Positions 44,354 to 53,761 of a DNA stretch of 64,000 nt are shown in pieces. Origin of the DNA: Hyphomicrobiaceae bacterium (GTDB lineage: Bacteria > Pseudomonadota > Alphaproteobacteria > Rhizobiales > Hyphomicrobiaceae); the NCBI GenBank assembly GCA_008933705.1, contig WBUN01000005.1:1-64000 (forward strand), in the 5' to 3' direction. Each line of letters opens with the position of its first letter. Position 1 is the stretch's first letter. The translations under genes were made by a program, and so were the position numbers. The notes beneath the pieces were generated by a model. That model saw only the letters and a list, made by a program, of their open reading frames with translations. It had not been told where the DNA came from and made no database searches.

Positions 44354-45469
44354 TCAGGCAGCAGCCAGCTTTTCTATTTCTTCCAGAATGGCTTGGCCCA
44401 TCTCGGCGGTGCCCACCTTGCGCATGTTCGGCTGCAGGATATCCGCGGTTCTCAGTCCGCGGGCGAGGGTATTGGCGATCGCCTTGTCGATGAGATCGGC
44501 CTCCTTGGCGAGGCCGCAGGAGTAGCGCAGCGCCATGGCGTAGCTGGCAATGGCCGCGATCGGGTTGGCGAGGCCTTTGCCGGCGATGTCGGGCGCTGAA
44601 CCGTGCACCGGCTCGTAGAGCGCCTTGCGTTTGCCGGTCTTGGGGTCTGGGGCGCCGAGCGAGGCGGAGGGCAGCATGCCGATGGAGCCCGTCAGCATCG
44701 CCGCCTCGTCCGACAGCATGTCGCCGAACAGGTTGTCGCAGACGATCACGTCGAACTGCTTGGGGTTGCGCACGAGCTGCATGGCGCAGGCGTCGGCCAG
44801 GATGTGGTGCAACTCCACGTCCTTGGCCTCGCGCGCGTGCGTGGCGGTGACCACCTCGTTCCACAGCACGCCCGTCTTCATGACGTTGCGTTTCTCGGCA
44901 GAGTGCACCTTGTTTCTGCGCTTGCGCGCCAAGTCGAAGGCGACGCGCGCGATGCGCTCGATCTCGCGCGTGGTGTAGACGGTGGTGTCGACGGCGCGTT
45001 TCTGGCCGTCCTCGAGCGTGACGATCTCCTTGGGCTCGCCGAAGTAGGTGCCGCCGGTCAGCTCGCGCAGGATGAGGATGTCGAGGCCCTCGACGTGCTC
45101 GCGCTTGAGCGAGGAGGCTTCGGCCAGCGCCGGATAGCAGATGGCCGGGCGCAGGTTTGCGAACAGGTCGAGTTCCTTGCGCAGCGCAAGCAGGCCGCCC
45201 TCCGGGCGCTTGTCATAGGCCACCTTGTCCCACTTCGGGCCGCCGACCGCGCCGAAGATGACGGCATCGGCCGCCTGTGCCTTGGCAAGCGCCCCGGCCG
45301 TGAGCGGCACGCCGTGCTTGTCGATGGCGGCGCCGCCGACAACATCGGTCTCGGTCTTGAATTTGGCCTTTCCCTTCTTGTTGAAGAAGGCCACGACCCG
45401 CTCGACTTCCGTCATGACCTCCGGCCCGATGCCGTCGCCAGGGAGAAGGAGAAGGGAGTGCGTGGTCAT
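44354..45469 (-). CDS. leuB: 3-isopropylmalate dehydrogenase
   Basis: 371 residues, the leucine-biosynthesis enzyme that oxidises and decarboxylates 3-isopropylmalate with NAD. The family landmarks are LLLPGDGIGPEVMTEVERVV at the start, the substrate loop LLALRKELDLFANLRP, VYTTREIERIARVAFDLARK, DNLFGDMLSDEAAMLTGSIG, and the NAD motif EPVHGSAPDIAGKGLANPIA. Complete, standard length. Other leu genes are not in the window. Single-gene unit. Confidence 0.97.
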   Translation of the reverse strand: MTTHSLLLLPGDGIGPEVMTEVERVVAFFNKKGKAKFKTETDVVGGAAIDKHGVPLTAGALAKAQAADAVIFGAVGGPKWDKVAYDKRPEGGLLALRKELDLFANLRPAICYPALAEASSLKREHVEGLDILILRELTGGTYFGEPKEIVTLEDGQKRAVDTTVYTTREIERIARVAFDLARKRRNKVHSAEKRNVMKTGVLWNEVVTATHAREAKDVELHHILADACAMQLVRNPKQFDVIVCDNLFGDMLSDEAAMLTGSIGMLPSASLGAPDPKTGKRKALYEPVHGSAPDIAGKGLANPIAAIASYAMALRYSCGLAKEADLIDKAIANTLARGLRTADILQPNMRKVGTAEMGQAILEEIEKLAAA

Positions 45470-45589
45470 GGTCGAGGGTCCCGTTGCGTTGTGCGCCTAC
45501 ATCGGCGGGGCATAGCTAGCTTGCGGCGTGGGCAGGCGCAAGGGCGCGGGGCTCCAGCCGCCGCTCTCCTGGCTTGACCGGCCTTGGAG

Positions 45590-45883
45590 TCAGCCGTCAT
45601 AGCCTTCGACTATGACGAGGTCGACGTCGCCGGCCTCGTCGCGGATCTTGGCTGCAGCCGCATATTCCGGCGATTCATGGCACGCCTTGGCCGTGGCGAG
45701 GCTGTCGAACTCGATCACGACGTGGCGGGCCTTCAGGTTGCCCTTGACCGTCTCGGACGGCCCGCCGCGCACCAGAAAGCGTCCGCCGTATTTGCGGAAG
45801 GCGACCCCATTGGCTGCGACATAATCCTTGTAGCGCTCGGGGTTCGTGACCGTGACGTGTGCGATCCAGTAGCCTTTGGGCAT
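45590..45883 (-). CDS. DUF1330 protein
   Basis: 97 residues: GYWIAHVTVTNPERYKDYVA, KYGGRFLVRGGPSETVKGNL and a final VIVEGYDG. A ferredoxin-like dimeric alpha-beta barrel of the DUF1330 family; the biochemical role is unknown. It is the last gene behind the leftward TRAP cluster, 48 bp after dctM, so it may be co-transcribed. Confidence 0.9.
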   Translation of the reverse strand: MPKGYWIAHVTVTNPERYKDYVAANGVAFRKYGGRFLVRGGPSETVKGNLKARHVVIEFDSLATAKACHESPEYAAAAKIRDEAGDVDLVIVEGYDG

Positions 45884-45931
45884 GCATTCACTCCGGTGAT
45901 GGCGAGGATTGGAGAAAGCCGACTGTCGGGC

Positions 45932-47248
45932 TTAACTCAACAGCCGCACGAGCCAGAGCGCAAGCCCTGGGAATGCGATGACAAGACCCAGCCGGATGAC
46001 GTCCACGAAGATGAACGGCAACACGCCCCGGTAGGTCGAGGTGATGGGAACCGTCTTGGCAATCGAGCTGATGACGAAGACGTTGAGGCCTATCGGCGGT
46101 GCGGTGAGGCCGATTCCGACCACGATCAGGACAAGAATGCCGAACCAGATCGCCACTTCCTCGGCCGGCAGGCCGAAGTCCAGCGCCTGAACGATGGGGA
46201 AGAAGACCGGCAGCGTCAGCAGGATCATGGCGAGTTCGTCCATGACGGCGCCGAGCAGAATGTAGAAGAGCATCAGCGATATCATGATCGCGTACGGCGG
46301 CAGCCCGGAATGGCCGACAAGCTCCGCGGCCGCCTCGGGCAGCCTGGACAGAGCGAGAAATGCATCGAAGACCTCCGAGCCAAGCAGGATGATGAAGATC
46401 ATGGCGGAGGTCTCCGCCGTCTGCTTGATGCTCTCGACGATGCCCGTGAGGCTCAACCTGCGCTGGGCCAGGCCGACCAGCAGCATGGCGACGGCGCCGA
46501 AGGCTGCGCCCTCCGTCGGCGTGAAGATGCCGCCATAAATGCCCCCGATCACGGTGACGGCGACGAGGAGCACGGGCCATACGCTCAGCACGGCCTGCCT
46601 GCGATCGGCGATTTGCTCGTTTGCCGGGGGTGCCAGATGCGGGCGGCGACGGACATTCCAGGCGATGGAGAAGGTGTAGAAGAGCGCGGCCATCAGGCCC
46701 GGAAGCAAGGCCGCCTGAAACAACTTGGCGATGTTCTGCTCTGTGGTGATGGCATAGACGACGAGAATGATCGACGGGGGAATGAGAATACCGAGCGTAC
46801 CGCCGACCGCGATCGTGCCGGTGGCGAGTCCCGCGTCGTACTTGTAGCGCTGCAGCTCGGGAAGGGCCGCTCTGCCGAACGTCGCCGTGGTGGCGACCGA
46901 GGAGCCGCAGATCGCGCCGAAGGCCGTGCAGGCCCAGATCACCGCCATCGCCAGTCCGCCCTTGAGGCGGCCGGCAAACGCTTCCGCGGCCTTGAAGAGG
47001 CTGGTGGATATGCCCGAGCGCTCGGCAAGAGCGCCCATCAGAATGAACAGGGGAATGACGGACAGCGTGTAGTTGGCGAACTGGTAGTAGGGATTGGTCT
47101 TCATGTAGGCGAAGAACGCCTGCCAGCTCGACAGATGAATGTAGCCGATCGAGCCGACGACGAGCATCGACAGGCCTATGGGCATGCGCAGGGCGATGAG
47201 CAGGAGCATCGCACCGAAGCCGACCGCTGCGAGGGCGACGCCGCTCAT
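45932..47248 (-). CDS. dctM: TRAP transporter large permease (DctM), first system
   Basis: 438 residues with about 12 membrane helices. The N-terminal half carries FAYMKTNPYYQFANYTLSVI and GAICGSSVATTATFG; the second half carries IFIILLGSEVFDAFL and GIGLTAPPIGLNVFVISSI, the DctM signatures. It forms the sodium-driven channel with DctQ and accepts substrate from DctP. Start ATG overlaps the dctQ stop by four bases. Substrate unknown; organic acids are typical. Confidence 0.93.
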   Translation of the reverse strand: MSGVALAAVGFGAMLLLIALRMPIGLSMLVVGSIGYIHLSSWQAFFAYMKTNPYYQFANYTLSVIPLFILMGALAERSGISTSLFKAAEAFAGRLKGGLAMAVIWACTAFGAICGSSVATTATFGRAALPELQRYKYDAGLATGTIAVGGTLGILIPPSIILVVYAITTEQNIAKLFQAALLPGLMAALFYTFSIAWNVRRRPHLAPPANEQIADRRQAVLSVWPVLLVAVTVIGGIYGGIFTPTEGAAFGAVAMLLVGLAQRRLSLTGIVESIKQTAETSAMIFIILLGSEVFDAFLALSRLPEAAAELVGHSGLPPYAIMISLMLFYILLGAVMDELAMILLTLPVFFPIVQALDFGLPAEEVAIWFGILVLIVVGIGLTAPPIGLNVFVISSIAKTVPITSTYRGVLPFIFVDVIRLGLVIAFPGLALWLVRLLS

Positions 47249-47751
47249 GCCCGTCCCCTGACCAGCCTCACGGCCGTCGTCAATGCGACGAGCACGAGGA
47301 GCAGCGACAGCGCGGCGCAGACGGCGAGCGCCGGCCACACGATGAGCTGCAGGAGCATGGTCGTCTGCCGGCTGCGGTAGTGCTCGAGAACGCCGGTGAA
47401 CAGGCAGACCGTGATGACCCCCATCATGCCCGCATAGACGATGTCCCAGAACGCATCGATATAGGCATTCGTGCGCGGCGGCAGCCAAGTCGTGAAGGTA
47501 TCGACCAGAATGTTGCCGCGCCGGCTCTGGCAGTACGGCAGGAAGCTGAATATGGCGATCGCCGTCGCCATCTGCACCAGCTCGAAGTCGCCGTTGATCG
47601 GCGAGTCGAAGAACCTGCGCCCGATGACGCTGACGACGACGAGCAGCGCGGTACAGAGCGACAGCAGGCCGCCCAGCAAGGCAACGCCGCCCGACAGCCG
47701 CTCGATCAGCGATGGCGGCAAAGGCTGCGCCGCGGCATCGGCACCGGTCAT
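47245..47751 (-). CDS. dctQ: TRAP transporter small permease (DctQ), first system
   Basis: 168 residues with four membrane helices (GGVALLGGLLSLCTALLVVV, LVQMATAIAIFSFLPYCQSR, GMMGVITVCLFTGVL, VWPALAVCAALSLLLVLVAL). NGDFELVQMATA and LPYCQSRRGNILVD fit the DctQ family. It couples DctP and DctM. It lies 295 bp behind dctP1, with strong hairpins in the gap, and overlaps dctM1. Confidence 0.92.
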   Translation of the reverse strand: MTGADAAAQPLPPSLIERLSGGVALLGGLLSLCTALLVVVSVIGRRFFDSPINGDFELVQMATAIAIFSFLPYCQSRRGNILVDTFTTWLPPRTNAYIDAFWDIVYAGMMGVITVCLFTGVLEHYRSRQTTMLLQLIVWPALAVCAALSLLLVLVALTTAVRLVRGRA

Positions 47752-47769
47752 TGAACTTCCCCCTCCCCT

Positions 47770-47938
47770 GGAGCCCGCCCTGGCTCTTGCTCTTGGGGCG
47801 GGCTCCCAGTGTAGCCTATCGGACGGACGAACTGGGCCCCTCTCTGAAGGGCCGCAGCGCTCGCACGCCTACGCCTCCCATCCACTTCGTCATGGTCGGG
47901 CTCGCTGCCCTCGGAGTCGTTCCGAGCGTCCCGACCAT
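47770..47938. repeat. two strong inverted repeats between dctP1 and dctQ1
   Basis: Repeat 1: GGAGCCCGCCC (47770-47780) and GGGCGGGCTCC (47796-47806). Repeat 2: ATGGTCGGG (47892-47900) and CCCGACCAT (47930-47938) enclosing CTCGGA-GTCGT-TCCGAG (47910-47926). Repeat 2 resembles short dispersed palindromes of alphaproteobacteria. In the mRNA they would form hairpins and may keep dctP message more stable than dctQM. Confidence 0.75.
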
Positions 47939-48046
47939 CCAGCCATCAGCAAGCGCCGGAGCCTGCTGAGAGCTGGATTCCCGCGACAAGCGCGAGGATG
48001 GCAGCGCGGACTGGTGCACTCGTGACAGTCCGTCGGCGGGCTCGCG

Positions 48047-49093
48047 TCACGCCTTGTCGTACTTCGCGACGAGGGCGCGGGCCTGCTCGAGCAGCTTGCC
48101 GCCGTCGAGACCCTTGTCCTTGACCTGCTTGATCCAGGCGTCGATGACCGGCCCCGTCGTCTTCACCCACTTCGCCTTCTCCTCCGCGGAGATCGACGTG
48201 ATGGTGTTGCCGCGCTTCTTGACCATCTCGAGCACGGCGGCGCCGGCGGTGTCCCACATGTTGCCCGCGAGCTCGGCGAACTTCATGCCCGAATTCTTGT
48301 CGATGGCGGCCTTGAGGTCCGCCGGCAGGCCCTCGTACTTGGTCTTGTTCATAGCCAGGAAGAAGCTGGCCGTGTAGAGCGTCGGCGAGCCGGGGATCTC
48401 CGTGTGGTTCTTGACGAGCTCGTGCAGCTTGATGGCGGGCACGACCTCCCAGGGCACCACACAGCCGTCGATCACCTTTTGCGCCAGGCTTTCGGGCACC
48501 TGCGGGATGGGCATGGGCACGGCCGTGGCGCCCAGCGCCTTGAGGGCCTCGCCGGCGAGCCGCGTGGGGGAGCGGAGCTTCAGCCCCTTGAGGTCGCCCA
48601 TCGTCTTGACCGGCTTGGTCGCGTGGATCAGGCCGTGATCGTGCGACCAATAGCTCAGCAGCTTGATGTCGCTCGTCTCCTTGCCGAGGTTGGCGTCGGC
48701 GAACTCCTGGGAGGCCCGAGCATTGACGATGCCGCGCCGGGCGCCGACGAAGGGCAGCTCGAAGACCTCCGTGGTCGGGAACCTTCCGGCCGTCGAGCCA
48801 GGCAGTGTCCAGACGATGTCGACGACGCCGTCGCGCGCCTGGTCGTAGAGCTGCGGCGGGGTGCCGCCGAGCTGCATGGAGGGAAAGATGTCGATCTTGA
48901 TCTTGCCGCCGGAGTCCTGCTCGACGGCCTTTGCCCACGGCGCCAGCATCTTGGTGTGCCCGTTGGAGACTGGCGGCAGGAAGTGATGCAGCTTCAGGGT
49001 CACCTGGGCCTGGGCAAAGGCCGGGCGCGCTATCGCTGGTGCGGCCAAGGCCGCGCCGGCTGCGCCAATGAACCTGCGGCGAGAAATCGTCAT
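48047..49093 (-). CDS. dctP: TRAP transporter substrate-binding protein (DctP), first system
   Basis: 348 residues. Tat-type signal peptide MTISRRRFIGAAGAALAAPA, then the periplasmic binding fold: VTLKLHHFLPPVSNGHTKML, GGKIKIDIFPSMQLGGTPPQ, VFELPFVGARRG, KGLKLRSPTRLAGEALKALG (substrate-carboxylate arginine region) and DGCVVPWEVVPAIKL. It captures an organic anion and hands it to DctQM. It is similar in sequence to the second DctP (51141), so a tandem duplication is likely. Confidence 0.93.
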   Translation of the reverse strand: MTISRRRFIGAAGAALAAPAIARPAFAQAQVTLKLHHFLPPVSNGHTKMLAPWAKAVEQDSGGKIKIDIFPSMQLGGTPPQLYDQARDGVVDIVWTLPGSTAGRFPTTEVFELPFVGARRGIVNARASQEFADANLGKETSDIKLLSYWSHDHGLIHATKPVKTMGDLKGLKLRSPTRLAGEALKALGATAVPMPIPQVPESLAQKVIDGCVVPWEVVPAIKLHELVKNHTEIPGSPTLYTASFFLAMNKTKYEGLPADLKAAIDKNSGMKFAELAGNMWDTAGAAVLEMVKKRGNTITSISAEEKAKWVKTTGPVIDAWIKQVKDKGLDGGKLLEQARALVAKYDKA

Positions 49094-49236
49094 GAACTTC
49101 CTCCCTGTGAGTGTTGTTGCCCGAAACTCTAGCGCAATGCGCTTTGTTGCGCATCCTCCGCTCCGGTGCGAACCGATATCGCCCGGGTCCTGCATGCTCC
49201 AAGCTGCACTGCGGTTGGATATTGCGCCGTGACTGC

Positions 49237-50562
49237 TTAACCCTTGAGCAGATGCGGCAGAACGAGCGTGATGGCCGGAAACACTACGAGGAGCGTAACG
49301 CGGATCAGTTCGGCAAAGAAGAACGGCATGACGCCCGCAAAGGTCTGGCGCATCGGCACGTCCTTGGCGAGCGAGTTGATGACGAAGACATTCATGCCGA
49401 CCGGCGGTGTGATGAGGCCGAGCTCGACCACGATCAATGCGAGGATGCCGAACCAGATCTTCAGGTCGTCCTGGCTCATGGCGAAGTCGAATGCCGAAAT
49501 GACCGGCCAGAAGAAGGGCACGACAAGAAGGATCATGGACAGTGAATCCATCAGGCAGCCGAGAAAAATGAGCGCCACGATCAGGATGGTGAGGACGGCA
49601 TAGGGGCCAAGGCCGCTCGCCACCGCCATCTCGGCCGCGGCCTGCGGCACGCCGCCCCGCGACATGAAGATCTTGAGCATCTCGGCGCCGAGCAGGATCA
49701 GATAGATCATGCCCGTAGTCTTGGCGGTATCGAGCAGCGACAGCCGAACCTGCGCCCACTTGACCGTGCGCCGGGCAATGCCATAAACGCCGACCAGGAA
49801 AACGCCGATGGCGGCCGCGGGCGTCGGATTGAAGAAACCCAGATAGAGGCCCCCGATCACAAGGCCGAACACGATGGCGACCGGCATCACCCCGACGGTC
49901 GCCTCGAAGAACTCGCGGCGGCTCACCCGCGCGCCCTTCGGCCCGCTCTCGGGACGCACCCACACGTAGATCGCAATCGTCAACAGGAAGAACGCCACGG
50001 CGATCAGGCCGGGAATGAACGCCGCCATGAACATCGTGACGATATTGGCCTCGACGATGATGGCATAGATGATGAGGACCACCGACGGCGGGATCAGGAT
50101 GCCCAAGGTGCCGCCGGCAGCGAGCGTGCCGGTGGCGAGTGCCGGCGCGTACTTGTAGCGGCGCAGCTCGGGCAGGGCCACCTGCCCCATGGCGGAGGCG
50201 GTCGCCAGCGAAGAGCCGCACACTGCACCGAAGCCGGCGCAGGCGGCAATCGCCGCCATCGCCACCCCGCCGCGCATCCAGCCGAGCCAGGCGTTGGCGG
50301 CGCGAAACAAATCGCGGCTCAGCCCCGAATGCGACGCCAGATATCCCATGAGCACGAACATGGGCACGACCGACAGGTCGTAGATGGAGAACTGCGAGTA
50401 GGCGAGCCCCTTGAGCTGGGAAAGCACAATGGCCGGACCGTTGAGGATGGCGGTGCCGATTCCTCCGACCAGGATCATCGAATAGGCGATCGGCACGCGA
50501 ATGGCGATCAGTGCGACGAGAGCAGCAAGGCCGATCAGGCCTACGAAGATATTCTGGTCCAA
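49237..50562 (-). CDS. dctM: TRAP transporter large permease (DctM), second system
   Basis: 441 residues, 12 predicted helices, with IRVPIAYSMILVGGIGTAIL, GAVCGSSLATASAMGQVALP, GGTLGILIPPSVVLIIYAI and ELGLITPPVGMNVFVINSLA. Same family as the DctM at 45932 but clearly different in sequence, so the two systems are old paralogues. It follows dctQ2 by 21 bp and is followed after 143 bp by dctP1. Confidence 0.93.
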   Translation of the reverse strand: MDQNIFVGLIGLAALVALIAIRVPIAYSMILVGGIGTAILNGPAIVLSQLKGLAYSQFSIYDLSVVPMFVLMGYLASHSGLSRDLFRAANAWLGWMRGGVAMAAIAACAGFGAVCGSSLATASAMGQVALPELRRYKYAPALATGTLAAGGTLGILIPPSVVLIIYAIIVEANIVTMFMAAFIPGLIAVAFFLLTIAIYVWVRPESGPKGARVSRREFFEATVGVMPVAIVFGLVIGGLYLGFFNPTPAAAIGVFLVGVYGIARRTVKWAQVRLSLLDTAKTTGMIYLILLGAEMLKIFMSRGGVPQAAAEMAVASGLGPYAVLTILIVALIFLGCLMDSLSMILLVVPFFWPVISAFDFAMSQDDLKIWFGILALIVVELGLITPPVGMNVFVINSLAKDVPMRQTFAGVMPFFFAELIRVTLLVVFPAITLVLPHLLKG

Positions 50563-50583
50563 GAGAATCCCCCAACAGCCGTC

Positions 50584-51117
50584 TCAGGAACCGGCCGCGC
50601 CGTTGTCCCCCGACCGCACGATGGCAAATGCGTCGCTCATGGAGATGAGCGAGGCGACCACCAGCATGGCGAGCGAGATGACGATGGGCACGAAAGCAAC
50701 CCATATCGGAAAGCCCGTGATCGCCGTCGTCTCGCCGAATTGCCGGTAATCCAACAGCCCGAGGCTCATGCGCCACGTCAGGAGCGCGCCGAACGCCAAG
50801 GCAAAGAGCCCTGAAAGCAGCGACAGGCACGCCATCGTGCGCGGACCCGCACCCTGCGTGAAGATGTCGGCGGAGACATTGGACCCCGTGAGCTGGCAGT
50901 AGGGCAGGAAGGTGAACGCCGCCACCGCCACGCCCACCTCCACCATCTCGAAGTCGCCGGCGAGCGGGCGCCGGAACGTGATGTCCGCGACCAGGCTGTA
51001 GGCATTCATCAGCACGAGCGCCACGAGCAGCAGGCCGCCCGCCAGCGCCCACAATTCGATGAGGCGCCGGACGAGGCCATAGGGCCTCGTCCCATTGATT
51101 GCAGATGACTCAGTCAT
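50584..51117 (-). CDS. dctQ: TRAP transporter small permease (DctQ), second system
   Basis: 177 residues with four helices (LIELWALAGGLLLVALVLMN, VEVGVAVAAFTFLPYCQLTG, ACLSLLSGLFALAFGALLTW, FVPIVISLAMLVVASLISM). FEMVEVGVAVAAFTFLPYCQ is typical of DctQ. It follows dctP2 by 23 bp and precedes dctM2 by 21 bp, a classical dctPQM order. Confidence 0.92.
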   Translation of the reverse strand: MTESSAINGTRPYGLVRRLIELWALAGGLLLVALVLMNAYSLVADITFRRPLAGDFEMVEVGVAVAAFTFLPYCQLTGSNVSADIFTQGAGPRTMACLSLLSGLFALAFGALLTWRMSLGLLDYRQFGETTAITGFPIWVAFVPIVISLAMLVVASLISMSDAFAIVRSGDNGAAGS

Positions 51118-51140
51118 AGGTCTGTGGCGCCTTGCGCGAG

Positions 51141-52187
51141 CTACTTGCTGTACTTCGCGATGGTTTGCCGGGCGACCTCGACGAGCTCCTTGCCGTTGAT
51201 GTCCTTCTTCGACACCTCGTCGATCCAGCGCTGCACCACGGGCTCGAGCTTGGTGCGAAACACTGCCAGCTCCGCGTCGCTGAGTTCGATGTGGGTGTGA
51301 CCGGCCTTCTTGACGAGATTGATGCCGGCGTCCTCGCTGTTCGTCCAGATCTTGCCGACCTCGCGCCACCATTCGACGCCGCTGCTGTCGAGGAAAGCCT
51401 TCTGAACGTCAGGAGACAGGCTCTTCCACTTGGCCTCGTTCATGGAGACCTGGAAGGTGGTGGTGCCGAAGCGCACTCGTCCCTTGCCTTCGATCTGGTA
51501 CTTGGTCAGCTCGTGCAGCTTCAGGGGTGGGATGATCTCCCAGGGCACCAGCGCCCCGTCGACCACTTTCTTGGACAGCGCCTGCGGCAGATCCGGCACG
51601 GGCATGCCGATCGGCGTCGCCCCCAGCGCTTCAAGAATCCACGCGCCGGTACGCGTCGGAATGCGCATCTTCTTGCCCTTGAGGTCGTCGGGCTTGCGGA
51701 CCGGCTCGTCCACCATGTGGATGCCCTGGCCTGCATGAACGTGCAGCCACATGACCTTGGTCCCGGCGTATTCGGACGCAAGGTATTTGTCGAACATCTC
51801 GCGCATGGCCAGGTTGGTCGCCTGCGGGTTGTTCGTGTGCACGAACGGCAGCTCGAAGACCTCAGAGCGTGGGAACAGCGCCGGCGTGTAGCCGTTCACG
51901 GTCCAGACCAGATCGACCACGCCGTCACGGACCTGCTTGATGAGATCCGGCGGCTTGCCGCCGAGCGACATAGAGGGATAGAGCTCGATCTTCACCTTGC
52001 CCCCGGCCGCCTGCTCGACGCGCTTGGCCCAAGGCTCCAGCATTGCCGTGTGAGCCGGCGCCTTCGGTCCGAGAAAATGGTGCAGCTTCAGCGTTACGGG
52101 CGCCTGGGCGCGGGCGGGGCCTGCCAACGAGGGCATGGCCACGGCAGCGCCGGCGGCGCCGATGAACTTACGGCGAGAAATGGTCAT
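51141..52187 (-). CDS. dctP: TRAP transporter substrate-binding protein (DctP), second system
   Basis: 348 residues with a Tat-type signal MTISRRKFIGAAGAAVAMPS, followed by VTLKLHHFLGPKAPAHTAML, GGKVKIELYPSMSLGGKPPD, VFELPFVHTNNPQATNLAM, KGKKMRIPTRTGAWILEALG and DGALVPWEIIPPLKLHELTK. First gene of the leftward seven-gene array. It is divergent from the molybdenum hydroxylase genes, with a perfect palindrome in between, so the transported compound may be the hydroxylase substrate. Confidence 0.93.
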   Translation of the reverse strand: MTISRRKFIGAAGAAVAMPSLAGPARAQAPVTLKLHHFLGPKAPAHTAMLEPWAKRVEQAAGGKVKIELYPSMSLGGKPPDLIKQVRDGVVDLVWTVNGYTPALFPRSEVFELPFVHTNNPQATNLAMREMFDKYLASEYAGTKVMWLHVHAGQGIHMVDEPVRKPDDLKGKKMRIPTRTGAWILEALGATPIGMPVPDLPQALSKKVVDGALVPWEIIPPLKLHELTKYQIEGKGRVRFGTTTFQVSMNEAKWKSLSPDVQKAFLDSSGVEWWREVGKIWTNSEDAGINLVKKAGHTHIELSDAELAVFRTKLEPVVQRWIDEVSKKDINGKELVEVARQTIAKYSK

Positions 52188-52296
52188 GAATTTCCTCCCT
52201 GCGGTGTCGCAATATTTCCAGTTCGACGCTACAGGAGTGCGTCACATCTTGGCCCGGCTCGGCGCATACGACGGGCGAGGCTCCAGATTCATATCC

Positions 52297-52313
52297 CATC
52301 CATTAGTTGGATG
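52297..52313. promoter_or_regulatory. perfect palindrome between the TRAP and hydroxylase operons
   Basis: CATCCA-TTAGT-TGGATG, 6-bp arms and a 5-bp centre, in the 233-bp divergent gap (110 bp before dctP2, 108 bp before the FAD-subunit gene). A good candidate operator for a dimeric regulator acting on both operons. No regulator gene is adjacent. Confidence 0.55.
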
Positions 52314-52420
52314 CCAAAACTTTTCCTCGCTCGCACAAGCGTAATTTGCGGTGGGGTTGGCGCGAGCCGAGGCGCTGTGCCATGCTGAACTTGCGCCAGA
52401 TCAACAAAGAGGCATGCGAC

Positions 52421-53281
52421 ATGCGATACGAGGCGCCCTCGTCCATCGACCAGGCGGTCGCTCTGCTCGCATCGGCTAGCGGGGAGGCGCGCGTGCTGGC
52501 CGGCGGCACCGACCTGCTGGTTCAGATCAAGACCGACCTGGTTGAGCCGACCCTGCTGGTCGACATTAAGGGCATTGCGGAGCTGCGCGAGATCGGGGAG
52601 GAGGCCGGCGCGTTCCGCATCGGCGCCGCCGTGACGGGGGCGGAGCTCAAGGAGAACCCCAGGCTCAAGGCCGTTTGGCCGGGCGTGGTGGAGGCGGCCA
52701 ACCTGATCGGGTCGACCCAGATCCAGGGCAGGGCCACCATGGGCGGCAATCTGTGCAACGCTTCCCCTGCCGCCGACAGCGTGCCGGCATTGATCGCCGC
52801 CGGTGCAAAGGTGGCGATCGTTGGCCCCGGCGGAAGGCGCGAGGCCCCGGTCGAGGACATCGTGATCGGGCCGCGCCGGCTGTCGCTGACCAAGGGCGAG
52901 ATCGTGGCCTCGTTCCTTCTGCCGGCGAAGGCGCCGCGTACGGCGGACGCCTACCTGCGCTTCATCCCGCGCACCGAGATGGATATCGCCGTGGTGGGCT
53001 GCGGCGTGTGTCTCACGCTCGATGGTCAGGGTACCTGCACCGCGGCCCGTGTCGCGCTCGGTGCGGTGGCCGAGCGGCCGCTGATGGTGGCCGCCGCAGG
53101 GGCGGCCCTCGTCGGCAGCAAGGTCGACGGTGCCGCGCTGGCCACGCTCGACGCCGCCGCACGGGCAGCCTGCAGGCCGATCGACGACAAGCGCGGCACC
53201 AAGGAGTTCCGCGTCGAGGTCGCGGGCGTTCTCGCCCGGCGCGCCGCGCAGATTGCGCTCGAACGGGCGAGGAAGGGCTGA
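52421..53281 (+). CDS. molybdenum hydroxylase FAD-binding subunit (CoxM/XdhB-like)
   Basis: 286 residues: ARVLAGGTDLLVQIKTDLVE (FAD motif) and GRATMGGNLCNASPAADSVP, the two FAD-binding segments of the xanthine-dehydrogenase family, then a C-terminal CO_deh_flav_C part (FIPRTEMDIAVVGCGVCLTL). The start at 52421 is set by AAAGAGG. It passes electrons from the iron-sulfur subunit to the acceptor. The last base overlaps the next gene start, so the three structural genes form an operon. Confidence 0.92.
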   Translation: MRYEAPSSIDQAVALLASASGEARVLAGGTDLLVQIKTDLVEPTLLVDIKGIAELREIGEEAGAFRIGAAVTGAELKENPRLKAVWPGVVEAANLIGSTQIQGRATMGGNLCNASPAADSVPALIAAGAKVAIVGPGGRREAPVEDIVIGPRRLSLTKGEIVASFLLPAKAPRTADAYLRFIPRTEMDIAVVGCGVCLTLDGQGTCTAARVALGAVAERPLMVAAAGAALVGSKVDGAALATLDAAARAACRPIDDKRGTKEFRVEVAGVLARRAAQIALERARKG

Positions 53282-53757
53282 TGGCGAAACATCACGTAAC
53301 GGCAACGGTGAACGGCGATGCCGTCGAGTTCCTGTGCGAGACGGACGAGACGCTGCTCGACGTGCTGCGCAACCAGCTCGGCCTGACCGGCACCAAGGAA
53401 GGCTGCGCCACCGGCGACTGCGGCGCCTGCAGCGTCACGGTCGACGGATGCCTCGTATGCTCCTGCCTGATGCTCGGCGTGGAGGCGAACGGCAAGTCGA
53501 TCGCCACCATCGAGGGCATGGCGCATGGCGAGGAGCTGCACCCCTTGCAGCGCAAATTCCTGGAGCACGCGGCGTTACAGTGCGGCGTGTGCACGCCTGG
53601 ATTTCTGGTTGCGGCCAAAGCTCTGCTGGAGAAGAAGCCCGACCCGAGCGAGACGGAGGTGCGCTACTGGCTCGCCGGCAATCTGTGCCGCTGTACCGGC
53701 TACGACAAGATCGTGCGCGCGGTGCTGGATGCCGCCGCCGAGATGAGAGGAGCCTGA
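53281..53757 (+). CDS. molybdenum hydroxylase 2Fe-2S subunit (CoxS-like)
   Basis: 158 residues with both [2Fe-2S] clusters: the plant-ferredoxin type C motifs KEGCATGDCGACSVTVDGCL and the second-cluster set QCGVCTPGF and LCRCTGYDKI. Standard length and complete. It carries electrons from the Mo site to FAD. Overlaps the FAD-subunit gene by one base and precedes the large subunit by 4 bp. Confidence 0.95.
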   Translation: MAKHHVTATVNGDAVEFLCETDETLLDVLRNQLGLTGTKEGCATGDCGACSVTVDGCLVCSCLMLGVEANGKSIATIEGMAHGEELHPLQRKFLEHAALQCGVCTPGFLVAAKALLEKKPDPSETEVRYWLAGNLCRCTGYDKIVRAVLDAAAEMRGA

Positions 53758-53761
53758 GGTC

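Noticed and set aside
49094-51052. Giant open frame fused to the dctP1 gene
   Set aside because: It runs antisense-free but out of frame through dctM2 and dctQ2; the Tat signal at 49093 defines the real DctP start.
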